Assembly (NCBI GenBank): GCA_016928835.1
Contig: JAFGJW010000012.1
Span: forward strand, 1-64,000
Direction of reading: 5' to 3'
DNA: 64,000 nt
Source of the DNA: Candidatus Woesearchaeota archaeon
GTDB taxonomy: Archaea > Nanobdellota > Nanobdellia > Woesearchaeales > GW2011-AR15
Shown here: positions 47,219 through 57,167 of the stretch, in pieces
How positions within the stretch are numbered: position 1 is the first letter of the stretch
Layout: the number at the start of each line of letters is the position of its first letter
The notes under the pieces: model-generated
The model's input: the letters and a program-made list of their open reading frames with translations, nothing else
Databases searched by the model: none
What the model was told of the DNA's origin: nothing
Program-made: the position numbers and the translations under genes

Positions 47219-49687
47219 ATGATTTTGCGTTCTATTAAATTAAGGAATATTCGCAGCTACAGGGAAGCCGAAGTTAGTTTCCCTGAGGGTTCTATTTTAT
47301 TGGCAGGGGACATTGGCTCTGGCAAATCGACCATTCTATTAGCCATAGAATTTGCCCTATTTGGAATTAGGAGAGGTGAATTATCAGGAAGCGCATTATT
47401 AAGGTACGGCAAGAACCAGGGCGAGGTCGTTCTTGAATTTGAGGTTGATGATAAAGAAGTAATTATCCAGAGAACGCTGAAAAGAACAAGGCAGTCTATA
47501 TTGCAGGATTCAGGATATGTTATCATAAACGGCATAAAGTCTGAGCTTACACCAACAGAGCTTAAGTCAAAGGTGATAGAGCTAATGGGTTATCCAGAAG
47601 AGCTATTGACAAAATCAAAATCCTTAGTGTACAGATATACAGTGTATGTTCCGCAGGAGGAGATGAAACAGATACTCTATGAGGATAAGGAAATAAGGTT
47701 AAACACTTTGAGAAAGGTTTTCGGGATAGACAAATACAAGCAGGTTAGAGAAAACACTTTGATCTTCAACAGGGAATTAAAGAGGAAGGTCTCTGAATTG
47801 TCAACAAGGATAGAAGACCTCGAAGAAAAGCAGAAACAGAGATCAGAGAGAGAGCACAGCATTAAAGAGATAAATATTAAACTGGGTGAAATTGAATCAG
47901 AGCTAAAAGGCTTGAATAATGATATTACAAAAAAGAAACAGGAACTTGAAAAATTGGACGAGCAGACTGCATATTCAAACCAGCTAATAAAAGAGCTTGA
48001 AGTTGCCAAAACAAAGGTAAATGCTAATAAAAACCAGGTAAAAAAATTAATAGAAGATATAAGAGAGCTTAAGGAAAAAAATTCCCAGCTTCAAGAGCAA
48101 ATAACTGCGTTTGGAGAATTGAAGGAAACAAAAGATGAGGAATCATTAGAATCTGAGATTGAGGAAAAACAAGAGCTGCTCAATAACCTGGTGAAAGACA
48201 AAGCTGCCACAGAAGAAAAGATGAAAGCAGTGCAGAATCATATTGCGCTATTGAGGGATGAAATAAAAAAGCTTTCACAGGAATCCAAAGAGATTATTAT
48301 CAAAGAGTCAACACTACAAAATATAGAGGACAGGATAGCTAATAAACCAAAATTTGAGAAAAAGCTCAGCGAGCTTGACCACAAAATAAAATTGCAGATA
48401 GCAGGCATAAACAAACTGGAAGAAAAACTTGACCATGCAGAGAGAATAAAGCAGGATATTATCAAATCAGATATTTGTCCTCTCTGCAAGCAGAACATAA
48501 CCACTGGGCACAGGGATAGTGTTGTGAAACAGGAGAATCATTTAATCAAGCAGGTCCAGGACCAATTAAACAAACAGCTCGAGCAAAAATCAACAACAGA
48601 AAAAAATATCGATAAAGTGAAATCAAGCATCAGCCTTGTCAGTAAAATGGAATCTCAGGCAGTACAATTGAGAACTGAGTTGAAAAATCTGGAAAAAAGC
48701 TCAAACTCAATAGTCCAAAAGCAGAAACAGCTATCAGAGCTCTCTGATAAGAAACAAGACTTAGAAAAAAAAATTGAGCACCTAAACGGCCTGGATATAG
48801 AGGGTATAAAAAATAAGATCGGAGCATGTCAGAAAAAATTGAAGCTTGCAAGGGAGCACAATACAAAATATCGGGAAAAGAAAAATATTGAGCAGATTTT
48901 GAAACAAAATATCTCATATATCTCCAGGCTTGAACAACAAGAAAAGGAGCTCATGGGCAATATACAACAACAAAGGGAGAGAATGGCACAGCTCACTAAC
49001 CAGCTAGAGGGGTTAGAAAACCTGCCACAACTGTTCTTAAAAACAAAAGAGGAACTTGACAGACTGATGGAGAAAGAGAAATTGCTGGAAATCAGAAGAG
49101 GTGAATTCAACCAGGAAAAGAAATCCTTACATGATATAATTGCAGACCTTAATAATGATATTGAGGCTAAACTGAATATTAAGGATAGACTTCAATACTG
49201 CAAAGAGATAAATAATTGGATAGAGGAATCTTTCCTGAACCTGATGTCGACGATTGAGAGACATGTCATGCTCACTATTTATAATGAATTCAACTCCTTG
49301 TTAAAAGAGTGGTTTGCACTCATGATAGATAATATCGAGATAAAACTTGATGAAGAATTCACTCCAATAATAATCCAGAACAATTATGAAACAGAAGTAG
49401 AGAACCTTAGCGGGGGTGAGAAGACTGCTGTTGCACTCGCTTACAGGCTTGCTCTTAATAAGGTAATAAATGATTTGATTGCACAGATTAAGACAAAAGA
49501 CCTAATCATACTGGACGAGCCTACAGATGGTTTTTCATCAGAACAATTAGACAAGGTACGGGACGTGTTTGACCAGTTAGAGATGAAGCAGATAATCATT
49601 GTCAGTCATGAGCCCAAAGTTGAGACCTTTGTTGAGAATGTCATTAGGGTGGTTAAAACAGAGCATCAGAGCAAAATACTAATATAA
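47219..49687 (+). CDS. rad50: Rad50-like SMC ATPase
   Basis: Protein of 822 residues. Walker A GDIGSGKST at 30-38; Q-loop region YVPQEEMKQILYEDKE; long coiled coils flanking a zinc hook CPLC at about 420-423; ABC signature NLSGGEKTAVALAYRL near 728; Walker B DLIILDEPTDG near 760; D-loop/switch IIVSHEPKVE. Rad50 works with Mre11 in double-strand-break repair; no mre11 gene is adjacent here, which is unusual for archaea. TATA-like TTTAAATATATTC about 25 nt before the ATG. Confidence 0.92.
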   Translation: MILRSIKLRNIRSYREAEVSFPEGSILLAGDIGSGKSTILLAIEFALFGIRRGELSGSALLRYGKNQGEVVLEFEVDDKEVIIQRTLKRTRQSILQDSGYVIINGIKSELTPTELKSKVIELMGYPEELLTKSKSLVYRYTVYVPQEEMKQILYEDKEIRLNTLRKVFGIDKYKQVRENTLIFNRELKRKVSELSTRIEDLEEKQKQRSEREHSIKEINIKLGEIESELKGLNNDITKKKQELEKLDEQTAYSNQLIKELEVAKTKVNANKNQVKKLIEDIRELKEKNSQLQEQITAFGELKETKDEESLESEIEEKQELLNNLVKDKAATEEKMKAVQNHIALLRDEIKKLSQESKEIIIKESTLQNIEDRIANKPKFEKKLSELDHKIKLQIAGINKLEEKLDHAERIKQDIIKSDICPLCKQNITTGHRDSVVKQENHLIKQVQDQLNKQLEQKSTTEKNIDKVKSSISLVSKMESQAVQLRTELKNLEKSSNSIVQKQKQLSELSDKKQDLEKKIEHLNGLDIEGIKNKIGACQKKLKLAREHNTKYREKKNIEQILKQNISYISRLEQQEKELMGNIQQQRERMAQLTNQLEGLENLPQLFLKTKEELDRLMEKEKLLEIRRGEFNQEKKSLHDIIADLNNDIEAKLNIKDRLQYCKEINNWIEESFLNLMSTIERHVMLTIYNEFNSLLKEWFALMIDNIEIKLDEEFTPIIIQNNYETEVENLSGGEKTAVALAYRLALNKVINDLIAQIKTKDLIILDEPTDGFSSEQLDKVRDVFDQLEMKQIIIVSHEPKVETFVENVIRVVKTEHQSKILI

Positions 49688-50314
49688 TGGAATTCTTCTC
49701 TCATAGCCAAAACCGCGCTCCCTCCCTTCAAGCTCTGTTGTATCAAATGAGAACTCAGTTCTATACTTTATAAGGTCAATACTGTGGGATCTTTTCAATG
49801 CGTAATAAGCAACAATCTGGAATTCAGGAGCATTTATGTCAATTATGTCCTGTTTTTCAAATAGCAGCTCTATCTTCCCCTCAACAATATTGAATGTTAA
49901 TGTGTTCTCTGTGTTCCTTTTATCATAATAAGTAAAATTTATTCTGTCATGGATGCGGATTAGGTATTTATCAACATCAAGCCCGGTCAACTGGGTGTCG
50001 CAGGCCATATTATTAATAGAGACAAGCCGGTTTATTTGAGAAGCGGCCATTAACAGCTGCTTAATGCTTTTCTCGTGAATATATATCCTTATATCGCATT
50101 GAATGCCGTTTTCAAAAACCTTTATTGTAACATTTGGATATTTTCTGTTCCATTCAGCTATGAGCTTCTTAAATTTTTCAAAGTCTATCCTGAATTTATA
50201 GTCAGCCTCGCCATATTCTCTGTCTACGGCGTAAGCAATACCAATAAGCAGGCCTAGATCTTTGGCAAAAGCCTCAATCTCTCTATTATCATAAACACTC
50301 AGAAGTTCAGCCAT
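49679..50314 (-). CDS. Unrecognised protein convergent with Rad50
   Basis: Protein of 211 residues, soluble, mixed alpha/beta, family unknown. Contains DIRIYIHEKSIKQLLMAASQ and a beta-rich central part (YLIRIHDRINFTYYDKRN), ending with TTELEGRERGFGYERRIPLY. Its 3' end overlaps rad50's by 9 nt. Nothing in the sequence identifies it as Mre11, NurA or HerA. Confidence 0.6.
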   Translation of the reverse strand: MAELLSVYDNREIEAFAKDLGLLIGIAYAVDREYGEADYKFRIDFEKFKKLIAEWNRKYPNVTIKVFENGIQCDIRIYIHEKSIKQLLMAASQINRLVSINNMACDTQLTGLDVDKYLIRIHDRINFTYYDKRNTENTLTFNIVEGKIELLFEKQDIIDINAPEFQIVAYYALKRSHSIDLIKYRTEFSFDTTELEGRERGFGYERRIPLY

Positions 50315-50376
50315 TCCATTAAGTACTGAAATTTTCTTATTTATAAAAATTATGTAATTATTATGAAAATGCTATT

Positions 50377-50961
50377 TTATAGAGTGAGGAGCTTAAGAAC
50401 TATCTCGCTCATAGACATAAAAACAAGTGTGTTAAAAACAAAGTTGGTGGAAGTATAAGATATATTTGTTGTGGGGTCAAGTCGAAGGACATTATGGGAT
50501 ACGAGGAACATTATTATGCAGTTCATGACAACAATCGCCATGCCAAGGGCTTTAACATTTACAAATCTAAAGACATGGGTGGCCAGTGCTGCAATGCAAT
50601 ATGTAATTATCATAAATATGTGATCAACAATAATGCTTCCGCTGTATATGCTGGCAATCAATTTTGAAAATATGGCTATAAACAATCCCCACTTTATTCC
50701 AAAAGCCATTGTGGTTAGCACAGCTGCGAATGTCGACAGCTCAAAATCAGTCGGCAGACCTCTCTTCAGCTGGAATAATGCAAGATAAGCATTAAAAGCT
50801 ACTGCAATGCTTAGAAATATGACTAATTTTATATCAACGAATATGGACAACAATAATATTAAGATTGTCCCTATTAGTATTCTCTGGAATAATTTCCCTC
50901 TCAGAATTTGTGTGTAGTGCCTTTTCTCTATTTTCCTATGTTTCAAGATACAATAAAGCAA
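50377..50961 (-). CDS. Multi-pass membrane protein (paralogue of 43554)
   Basis: Protein of 194 residues with about six hydrophobic helices after a basic N terminus (KHRKIEKRHYTQILRGK). The TDFELSTFAAVLTTMAFGIK and LFIAIFSKLIASIYSGS stretches align with those of the protein at 43554. Family unnamed; resembles in outline integral membrane proteins that assist cell-surface or transport functions, but no function can be claimed. Divergent from the S-layer gene. Confidence 0.6.
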   Translation of the reverse strand: MLYCILKHRKIEKRHYTQILRGKLFQRILIGTILILLLSIFVDIKLVIFLSIAVAFNAYLALFQLKRGLPTDFELSTFAAVLTTMAFGIKWGLFIAIFSKLIASIYSGSIIVDHIFMIITYCIAALATHVFRFVNVKALGMAIVVMNCIIMFLVSHNVLRLDPTTNISYTSTNFVFNTLVFMSMSEIVLKLLTL

Positions 50962-51409
50962 AACACTACAAGCTATAAATGTTTTGCTTGTGCCTATTGC
51001 TTGTGTCTATAAATACATTATTTTAATATTATGAGATAAAACCATTAAATCCAATAGCTTTAAAAACTATTACAAAATCTAGGTCATGAGCGGGGGTAAA
51101 TTATTATAAGACACAATAATTTTCATGATTTTACGGTGGTTAAAATTTTCAATAGTTCATTTAAAAAGGAGCCAGAAACCAGTAATTTTTACTTAGAAGT
51201 TATGACTTGCCGAAACTCGAAAAAACTAGGGTTTCAGGGCTTGTATACAATTTTTGGCACTGTATTTTCTTTTTTTTTACGAAAACTTTATAAAGAGAGG
51301 ACATTATACTCAACACTAAGAGGCAACTTTACAGAGTCGGCAGAGGAAGCTTACAGTAATAGAATAAAAAAAGGCATACTAGCCTAAAAAACACGGAGGT
51401 GTTTAGAAC
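50962..51409 (+). promoter_or_regulatory. S-layer gene promoter and leader
   Basis: 448 bp without a convincing gene. A strong TATA (CTTTATAAAG, about 51282-51291) would start the S-layer mRNA near 51315, giving a leader of about 95 nt ending in a GGAGGTG ribosome site 12 nt before the ATG. Such a long leader, compared with the mostly leaderless genes nearby, fits a highly expressed, stable mRNA. A short AGGC/GCCT hairpin lies at about 51369-51384. The open frame at 51136-51387 runs through this promoter and is probably spurious. Confidence 0.6.
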
Positions 51410-53710
51410 ATGGATGTAAAACGGGCGATTAAAAAGGTTGTCGCCTTGGCTACAGCAACTGGTTTGGTTGGAGCAACCTTAGCAGGAGCTTTAGCAGCAG
51501 ACCTTGAGGACTATCCATCGCCGTTTGTGCAGAGTGGCGTGCTCAGCCCAACTGACAGCGTTATTGTCATTGGCGAGTCCGCAGCAACAAGCGACGTGAT
51601 GGGAGCGATTGAGATTGCAGCTAGCCTTCAGGCAGCAGCTGTTTCAGTCGAGGCTGTAGAAGTGGATGCAACAGTAGAGCCAACTATTGACGAAGGAGTA
51701 GAGATCAGCAAGAGCGGAGACAAAGTTAACTATGGAGAGACCCTTAATGATGTGCAATCCACAGCGCTTGACGATTCAGACCTAGACTTACTAGAAGAAG
51801 GAACCTACAGCGAGAACAGAGGAGAGACAAGCAACGATGCAGATTATGAGCAGACACTCACCTTGGAAGCAGGCACAGCAACTTTCCAATTTGATCAGCC
51901 TGAGGACGAGGAAGCAGGTGATTACCTGTATCTACAGAAAGGTGTAACCCTTTATACCTATCTGCTTGAGTTCACAGATGCAGTAGATTGGGACTCAGAT
52001 CATGCATCAGACGATTTTGAGGGATCCAAGATAGAGATACAGGGAAATGAGTACACAATAACTGATGCCAAGTTTACTGCGACAGACACTGATTTGGATG
52101 AATTGACACTTGTTGCAGGCGACACCACAAGATGGCTTCAGCAAGATCAGCCATTAACTGTCGGCGACCATACTATTATGGTAATCAATGTTAATGATGA
52201 TGGAAGCATGTGCGGTGTTGAAGTAGATGGCGCAACCCAGTGGGTGAATGTTGGTTCAACAGCCACAATCGGCGGTCTTGAGATTGGCGTATTGGATGCA
52301 ATTGCAGTGCATTCAAAAGACTATGACCAGGACACATGTGAGATCAGCATTGGTTCACAGGAGATTGTGCTTTCAAATGGCAACAGAGTTGTAGTCAATG
52401 ACGATGAAGTCGACGGTTCAGAAGTCACAATAACAAGCAGCAGCAGTGAATGGACACAATTGCAGATTACCTATGAAGTAGATGACGATGATATCTACCT
52501 AGCTCCAGGAGAGGCATGGACTGATCCTGTGTTTGGTAATTTCAAGATTGTGTTTGCTGGAACAACAGCAACAACTGAAGACATGGAAATGTCAGCAAAT
52601 GGAGATGAAGCTGAATTCACCTACATTAATAATGACGGAGAAGAAGTGACTGTGTATTGGCATAATGATGGAGCAACTGAGAACATTATGCTTGGTACAG
52701 ATGACGACGAGCTCATCTTATTGCCAGGAGAGCAAGTAGTTCAGAGCAATGTAGAGGGCACAATGTTGCTTTACACAACAGACGGCGGAGAGACACACCT
52801 GCTTGAGATTTCAGACATCGACACAACAAACAACAAGACAGATATCAAAGACCTGACATACGGCACAACCTACGATGACAAAGCTTTCACTAGAGACCAG
52901 GAAGTGACATCAACAATTGCACTTGGCTCACTGGGAAGCCTTGCAGTCAAGATGGACGAAGATAATGTTACATTCTTGACCACATACGGCAACGGTGTTC
53001 CAGAGACAAAGTATGGTGCAACACTGAGCTTCAACGACTCAAGAGTGCTTATCTATGAAGAAGATGTTGTTGAAACAACTGAAGTTGGTGAAGACAACAT
53101 AACCCTGCAATTGAAATTCGACACAAGCGATGACGAATTGCAACTGTACACACCAAGTTCAACTGCAGGATTGACAATGAAGGACGCATCAGAAGATGAT
53201 GACGACACCCAATATGCAGTTACAACAAAAGGTACACTTGTCGAGTGGGACAATGAAGACAGTCTTTGGGCAAAAGTTACATATCCTGAAGAGGATGTGT
53301 ATGCCAATGTGTTCGTAGCACCATTATCTGCACAGGTAACGCAGGGCGCAGCTGGCGAGCTTACGACTGAAAAAGTCAATAAGATCCCAGTTGGTCTAGC
53401 AGTTCTTGATTCAAATGCAGAGTCAATGAACAAGAACATGATTGTTGTCGGTGGTCCTTGTGTTAATACACTGGCAGCAGAGCTTGCAGATAATCCAGCA
53501 GACTGTACAGAAGGCTTTGAGTCAGGAAAAGCAAAGCTGAAGTACTACACCAGAAATGGCAAAGTAGCATTGCTGGTTGCAGGTTACGATGCACAAGACA
53601 CACTAGGCGCATCATATGTCCTACGTGACTATGAAGACTATGCTCTCTTAGGAGACGAAGTAGAAGTAGTAGTCGCAAGCTTGACAGACATAAGCGTCAC
53701 AACTGTCTAA
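51410..53710 (+). CDS. S-layer protein
   Basis: Protein of 766 residues. Signal peptide MDVKRAIKKVVALATATGLV followed by GATLAGALAADLEDYPSPFV, SVIVIGESAATSDVMGAIEI and AASLQ: this is the S_layer_N signature of methanococcal and DPANN S-layer proteins. The mature chain is very acidic, rich in Thr, Asp and Val, with repeated beta-strand blocks, and the C terminus (NVFVAPLSAQVT, then VGGPCVNTLAAELADNP) matches the S_layer_C region. It forms the outer surface lattice. The codons are visibly more GC-rich than those of neighbours, as expected for very high expression. No C-terminal membrane anchor seen. Confidence 0.92.
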   Translation: MDVKRAIKKVVALATATGLVGATLAGALAADLEDYPSPFVQSGVLSPTDSVIVIGESAATSDVMGAIEIAASLQAAAVSVEAVEVDATVEPTIDEGVEISKSGDKVNYGETLNDVQSTALDDSDLDLLEEGTYSENRGETSNDADYEQTLTLEAGTATFQFDQPEDEEAGDYLYLQKGVTLYTYLLEFTDAVDWDSDHASDDFEGSKIEIQGNEYTITDAKFTATDTDLDELTLVAGDTTRWLQQDQPLTVGDHTIMVINVNDDGSMCGVEVDGATQWVNVGSTATIGGLEIGVLDAIAVHSKDYDQDTCEISIGSQEIVLSNGNRVVVNDDEVDGSEVTITSSSSEWTQLQITYEVDDDDIYLAPGEAWTDPVFGNFKIVFAGTTATTEDMEMSANGDEAEFTYINNDGEEVTVYWHNDGATENIMLGTDDDELILLPGEQVVQSNVEGTMLLYTTDGGETHLLEISDIDTTNNKTDIKDLTYGTTYDDKAFTRDQEVTSTIALGSLGSLAVKMDEDNVTFLTTYGNGVPETKYGATLSFNDSRVLIYEEDVVETTEVGEDNITLQLKFDTSDDELQLYTPSSTAGLTMKDASEDDDDTQYAVTTKGTLVEWDNEDSLWAKVTYPEEDVYANVFVAPLSAQVTQGAAGELTTEKVNKIPVGLAVLDSNAESMNKNMIVVGGPCVNTLAAELADNPADCTEGFESGKAKLKYYTRNGKVALLVAGYDAQDTLGASYVLRDYEDYALLGDEVEVVVASLTDISVTTV

Positions 53711-53720
53711 ATAAAACAAC

Positions 53721-53744
53721 TTTTTTCTTTTTTTCTTTTTTTCT
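53721..53744 (+). terminator. Poly-T terminator of the S-layer gene
   Basis: Three consecutive runs of six to seven T, separated by single C, begin 10 nt after the S-layer stop codon. This is the strongest oligo-T tract in the window and fits termination of an abundant archaeal mRNA. Confidence 0.6.
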
Positions 53745-53854
53745 TAACGATTTCTAAATAGACTTTTAAAGTCTAACTAGATTTATATTCAATTAGCCTT
53801 TTAGAAGAGCAAAAACATAATTGTTGTTCTGATAAGATAAGTTCCCTTTAGAAA

Positions 53855-55030
53855 CTAAACAGCAATACCAGTAAAAATATTATCCTTGTCCCTAACTATC
53901 TTTGCCTTGACTTTTCCTTTTTTCCTGCAATTTGTCACTGTGATAACTCTGTCTTGAGAAACACCAATTTTTGTGTTTGGAAGCCGGGCATCCCCTTTAA
54001 TCTCCGCTTCAATTATTTGCCCTTTTCTAAAGGGTTTGTCAAGAGCAGTATCTTCAATTATTTTCAGCTCCTCACTTACCTTCATTAGCTCAACATTGTG
54101 CTTCTCTTCAAGCTGTCTTAGTCTCTGCAAAAATACTTTCATCGGAAGGGCATTCACAGGTTTTTTTCCAAACTTATATGAGAAATAATTCTGTATTCCA
54201 ATGTCTGCCTTGATTTTCTTTGAAAAAGTGATGATCTTCTCAATATCTTGATCATTCATGCTTGGGACCCAGACAGGCACAATTACCAGTCTTGATTTTT
54301 TTGAAATATACTCGCATAGTCTCTTAACCTTTTTTAGAGGATATCTGCATCCGGCCAGCTCGTCAGCCTTGCCCTGTGTAAAAGCATTTAATGAGATGTG
54401 GAAGTGGGTCAAGCCTCTTCTCACTAATGCGTCAATTCTTCTTTTATCCAACAAAATGCCGTTTGTGTTCAGTGATATGCTGTTCACCTTTCTCATTTTT
54501 CCAAGGTGCCTGACTAACCTCAATAGATCTGAATACATGGTTGGCTCTCCCTGTCCGCCGATATGGATGCCTACAGCATTCTTCTTAGCCTTAACAACCC
54601 CAATCAGTTCCTGTATCAGATAATCTGCCTCAACAACAAAATCTCTTATCCTCCTGTCCTGGTCAACTGAGCAGAAAACACACTTTAGGTTGCATAAGGT
54701 AATCGGCTTCAGCTCAATAAAATTGGTTCCCCTGTCCACTATGCCAAATTCGTTGCTTCCGATAAGAGGAATTCCTGAGTTCATGTGGATATAGGTTGCA
54801 GGTTTATGATAGATTGTCCTCATATTATCAAAACCCTTTTCAAGAATAAAACTAAACTTGCCTTCAGCCTTGTCTCTGGTGAAATGCAGGGCGCCTCTCT
54901 TGGCCGTGAACCTGCTAATCCTCTCCAAATCCCTATTTTTCATATTAAAATAGAAATACTTCATAAATTGTGCTTTCACTGAATTGCTCTCTTGAGAAAA
55001 ATAAATATTTTTGTATTTAATCACAGACAT
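53855..55030 (-). CDS. Radical SAM protein with C-terminal TRAM-like domain
   Basis: Protein of 391 residues. The cluster motif CxxxCxxC is LCNLKCVFC with Cys113, Cys117 and Cys120; GGQGEPTMY binds SAM, and SLNTNGILLD and HISLNAFT follow the barrel pattern. The C-terminal 65 residues (GQIIEAEIKGDARLPNTKIG, then GKVKAKIVRDKDNIFTG) resemble a TRAM RNA-binding domain. This suggests an RNA- or tRNA-modifying enzyme; the same architecture is common in archaeal genomes as an uncharacterised radical SAM protein. Start could be a later Met. Confidence 0.85.
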   Translation of the reverse strand: MSVIKYKNIYFSQESNSVKAQFMKYFYFNMKNRDLERISRFTAKRGALHFTRDKAEGKFSFILEKGFDNMRTIYHKPATYIHMNSGIPLIGSNEFGIVDRGTNFIELKPITLCNLKCVFCSVDQDRRIRDFVVEADYLIQELIGVVKAKKNAVGIHIGGQGEPTMYSDLLRLVRHLGKMRKVNSISLNTNGILLDKRRIDALVRRGLTHFHISLNAFTQGKADELAGCRYPLKKVKRLCEYISKKSRLVIVPVWVPSMNDQDIEKIITFSKKIKADIGIQNYFSYKFGKKPVNALPMKVFLQRLRQLEEKHNVELMKVSEELKIIEDTALDKPFRKGQIIEAEIKGDARLPNTKIGVSQDRVITVTNCRKKGKVKAKIVRDKDNIFTGIAV

Positions 55031-55142
55031 AGGTTAAGAAAAAATTTGAAGGTATATATTTATTTCTATAGGCTCATGCAATTACAAGTGCATTCTAACA
55101 ATTCCCAAACTTTTAAATATACTCTTCTTATCTCTTAATCAT

Positions 55143-55778
55143 ATGGGGGAAATTGTCACTATTACATATGAGACTATCTTTGAGCTGGCCAGGAAGGAAA
55201 AGACAGCGCAGGAATTGCAGCATCTGAGCAATAATATCTTTGAACTGATTTCAAATTATATAAGAGATAAGATTCATATCTACAAAAATACCAAAGATGA
55301 TCCAAAAGCATCTGAAGGCGAGAAGGAAAAAGTAAAGGTGCAGCTCATCAATGCCAGGAAGCTTGTTAAAGAGCTGATTGAGAGAAGACAGACAAAGGTT
55401 GTCACTATGGCGATTAACAACTCCCGGCTTAAAGTGCCTGGTCCGGAGGCAGAAGAAACCATGCTTCCCGAGGAGAAAGTGCTTTATAACAAGACTCTGA
55501 AAAATCTTAGGCACTATAATAAAGAGATACTGCTTAACATAGTCAATGCCCGCCTGCCTCAATATGAGAATGTTGAAAATCAGCCAAGCGCCAAAGAGCC
55601 AAAAATAAAGAAAGACACACTTATGATTCGCTTTACAAACTATGTCCCTAAATTTCTTGGAGAAGAGCTTGAAATATATGGGCCTTTTGAGCCAGAAGAT
55701 GTCGCTAATCTTCCTACCAGAATTGCAGAACTGCTAATAAAAAAAGGAAGGGCAGAAGAAATGCAGGCACTTGAATAA
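55143..55778 (+). CDS. GINS-family replication protein
   Basis: Protein of 211 residues matching archaeal GINS (Gins51/Gins15 type). N-terminal helical A-domain (YETIFELARKEKTAQELQHL), the KVVTMAINNSRL segment, and a C-terminal beta B-domain (VPKFLGEELEIYGPFEPEDV, LPTRIAELLIKKGRA). GINS joins MCM helicase and RecJ-like Cdc45 at replication forks. It starts the conserved archaeal cluster GINS-L44e-S27e-aIF2alpha-Nop10. Confidence 0.9.
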   Translation: MGEIVTITYETIFELARKEKTAQELQHLSNNIFELISNYIRDKIHIYKNTKDDPKASEGEKEKVKVQLINARKLVKELIERRQTKVVTMAINNSRLKVPGPEAEETMLPEEKVLYNKTLKNLRHYNKEILLNIVNARLPQYENVENQPSAKEPKIKKDTLMIRFTNYVPKFLGEELEIYGPFEPEDVANLPTRIAELLIKKGRAEEMQALE

Positions 55779-55845
55779 AAGATTGCTGATTGAGGAGCAT
55801 TCTTTTTCGAAATTTTTATAAACTACTCACATTTCCTTTGCATCT

Positions 55846-56154
55846 ATGAAATTGCCTAAAACAAAAAATAGGTTTTGTCCCTATTGCAGGAAGCATACCT
55901 CCCATAAAGTGTTGCAGGTCAAAAAAGGCCAGCCCTCTTCTCTGAGTTATGGTTCTAAGAAAAGGGCTAGGAAAAGGGGAAGCGCTAGAGGATTTGGCAA
56001 TTTGGGCAGATATTCAAAACCAGCAGTCACAAAATTTAAGAGGGCAGGCAAGAAACAGACAAAAAAGACAGACCTCAAGTTCATGTGCACTGTTTGTAAA
56101 AAATACCATCTCCCTAAATCCGGGATAAGGACTAAGAGACTGGAGCTGGTTTAG
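55846..56154 (+). CDS. rpl44e: Ribosomal protein L44e
   Basis: Protein of 102 residues: MKLPKTKNRFCPYCRKHTSH with the first zinc pair, the basic Gly/Arg-rich middle (GSKKRARKRGSARGFGNLGR), and CTVCKKYHLPKSGIRTKRLE with the second CxxC. This is the full-length large-subunit protein L44e. It lies 68 nt after GINS in the conserved translation/replication cluster and has a possible own promoter (TTTTTATAAAC about 30 nt upstream). Confidence 0.95.
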   Translation: MKLPKTKNRFCPYCRKHTSHKVLQVKKGQPSSLSYGSKKRARKRGSARGFGNLGRYSKPAVTKFKRAGKKQTKKTDLKFMCTVCKKYHLPKSGIRTKRLELV

Positions 56155-56211
56155 GAAAAACTTTTATATATGTTCTCTGTTTCTTTTGTTCATCATGTGG
56201 AGGTAATTATC

Positions 56212-56391
56212 ATGTTGAAAGAACCAACTTCAAAGTATATTAAGGTAAGGTGCCCTAAGTGCAGGAACGAGCAGATAATTTTTGGCAAAGCAGCAAGCGC
56301 AATTAATTGTCTTGTATGCGGCAGACCCTTGGCTGAGCCGACAGGAGGGAAAATCAGGGTCAAAGCACGCATTCTGGAGGTCCTGGATTAA
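56212..56391 (+). CDS. rps27e: Ribosomal protein S27e
   Basis: Protein of 59 residues: YIKVRCPKCRNEQIIFGKAA and INCLVCGRPLAEPTGGKIRV form the four-Cys zinc ribbon of S27e. Start set at the ATG at 56212, ten nt after the GG of GGAGGTAAT; an ORF extension further upstream is not supported. Its stop overlaps the next gene start (TAATG). Confidence 0.95.
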   Translation: MLKEPTSKYIKVRCPKCRNEQIIFGKAASAINCLVCGRPLAEPTGGKIRVKARILEVLD

Positions 56392-57167
56392 TGCTCTACA
56401 AGAAGGAAAGCATGCCCGAGGAACAGGAGCTGGTTATTTGTACAGTATCAAAAATCCAATACCACTCTGTTTTTGTCAATATTCAGGAATACGGGCTAAC
56501 AGGCATGATTCATATTTCTGAGATAGCTCCGGGCAGGATAAGGAATATCAGGGATTATGTTAAAGAGGATAAGGTTATTGTCTGCAAGGTCCTGCGAATC
56601 CACCATGATAAAAAACATATTGATCTCTCCTTAAGAAGGGTCAATGATTCTCAAAGAAGAGCGAAGATAAATGAGATGAAGCATGAGCAAAAAGCAGAAA
56701 GCATCATCGAGTTTGTTGCAAAACAGAATAAAATGGACACGCTTGAGTTCTATAATAAAGTGGCTCCTCAGATATTTAAGCATTACAATTTTCTGTTTGA
56801 ATGTTTTGAAGACGCTGTTGAAAGAAATCTGTCACTTGAGAAACTGGGTATAGACAAGAAAATATCAGAACAATTGGAGCATGTAATACACCAGAGAATC
56901 AAGCTCAAAGAGGTTCTAATAAAAGGAACACTGATGCTCAAGAGCTGGGATGGAGAAGGAGTAGAGATAATACAAAGTGCACTGCAAGAGGCAGTTAAGG
57001 TTGAAGGCACAGATGTCCTCTATCTGGGTGGCGGCAAGTATTCTCTGTCTGTCAAAGCAAAGGATTATAAGATAGCTGAACCTAGATTGAAAGAAGCTGT
57101 GGATGCTGCTCTCAATTATGTACATAAGCATGGAGGAGAAGGCGAATTTATTAGAGAAGGAAAATGA
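56391..57167 (+). CDS. eif2a: Translation initiation factor 2 subunit alpha
   Basis: Protein of 258 residues of aIF2-alpha: N-terminal S1 domain (VICTVSKIQYHSVFVNIQEY, GMIHISEIAPGRIRNIRDYV, VLRIHHDKKHIDLSLRRVND), a central helical domain, and a C-terminal alpha/beta domain that binds the gamma subunit (TDVLYLGGGKYSLSVKAKDY). It delivers initiator tRNA with subunits beta and gamma. The ATG at 56391 overlaps the S27e stop; Met8 at 56412 is an alternative start. It overlaps nop10 (ATGA). Confidence 0.93.
   Translation: MLYKKESMPEEQELVICTVSKIQYHSVFVNIQEYGLTGMIHISEIAPGRIRNIRDYVKEDKVIVCKVLRIHHDKKHIDLSLRRVNDSQRRAKINEMKHEQKAESIIEFVAKQNKMDTLEFYNKVAPQIFKHYNFLFECFEDAVERNLSLEKLGIDKKISEQLEHVIHQRIKLKEVLIKGTLMLKSWDGEGVEIIQSALQEAVKVEGTDVLYLGGGKYSLSVKAKDYKIAEPRLKEAVDAALNYVHKHGGEGEFIREGK

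Noticed and set aside
51136-51387. 83-residue ORF before the S-layer gene
   Set aside because: It runs through the S-layer promoter and leader, has no ribosome site or family, and its composition looks random.
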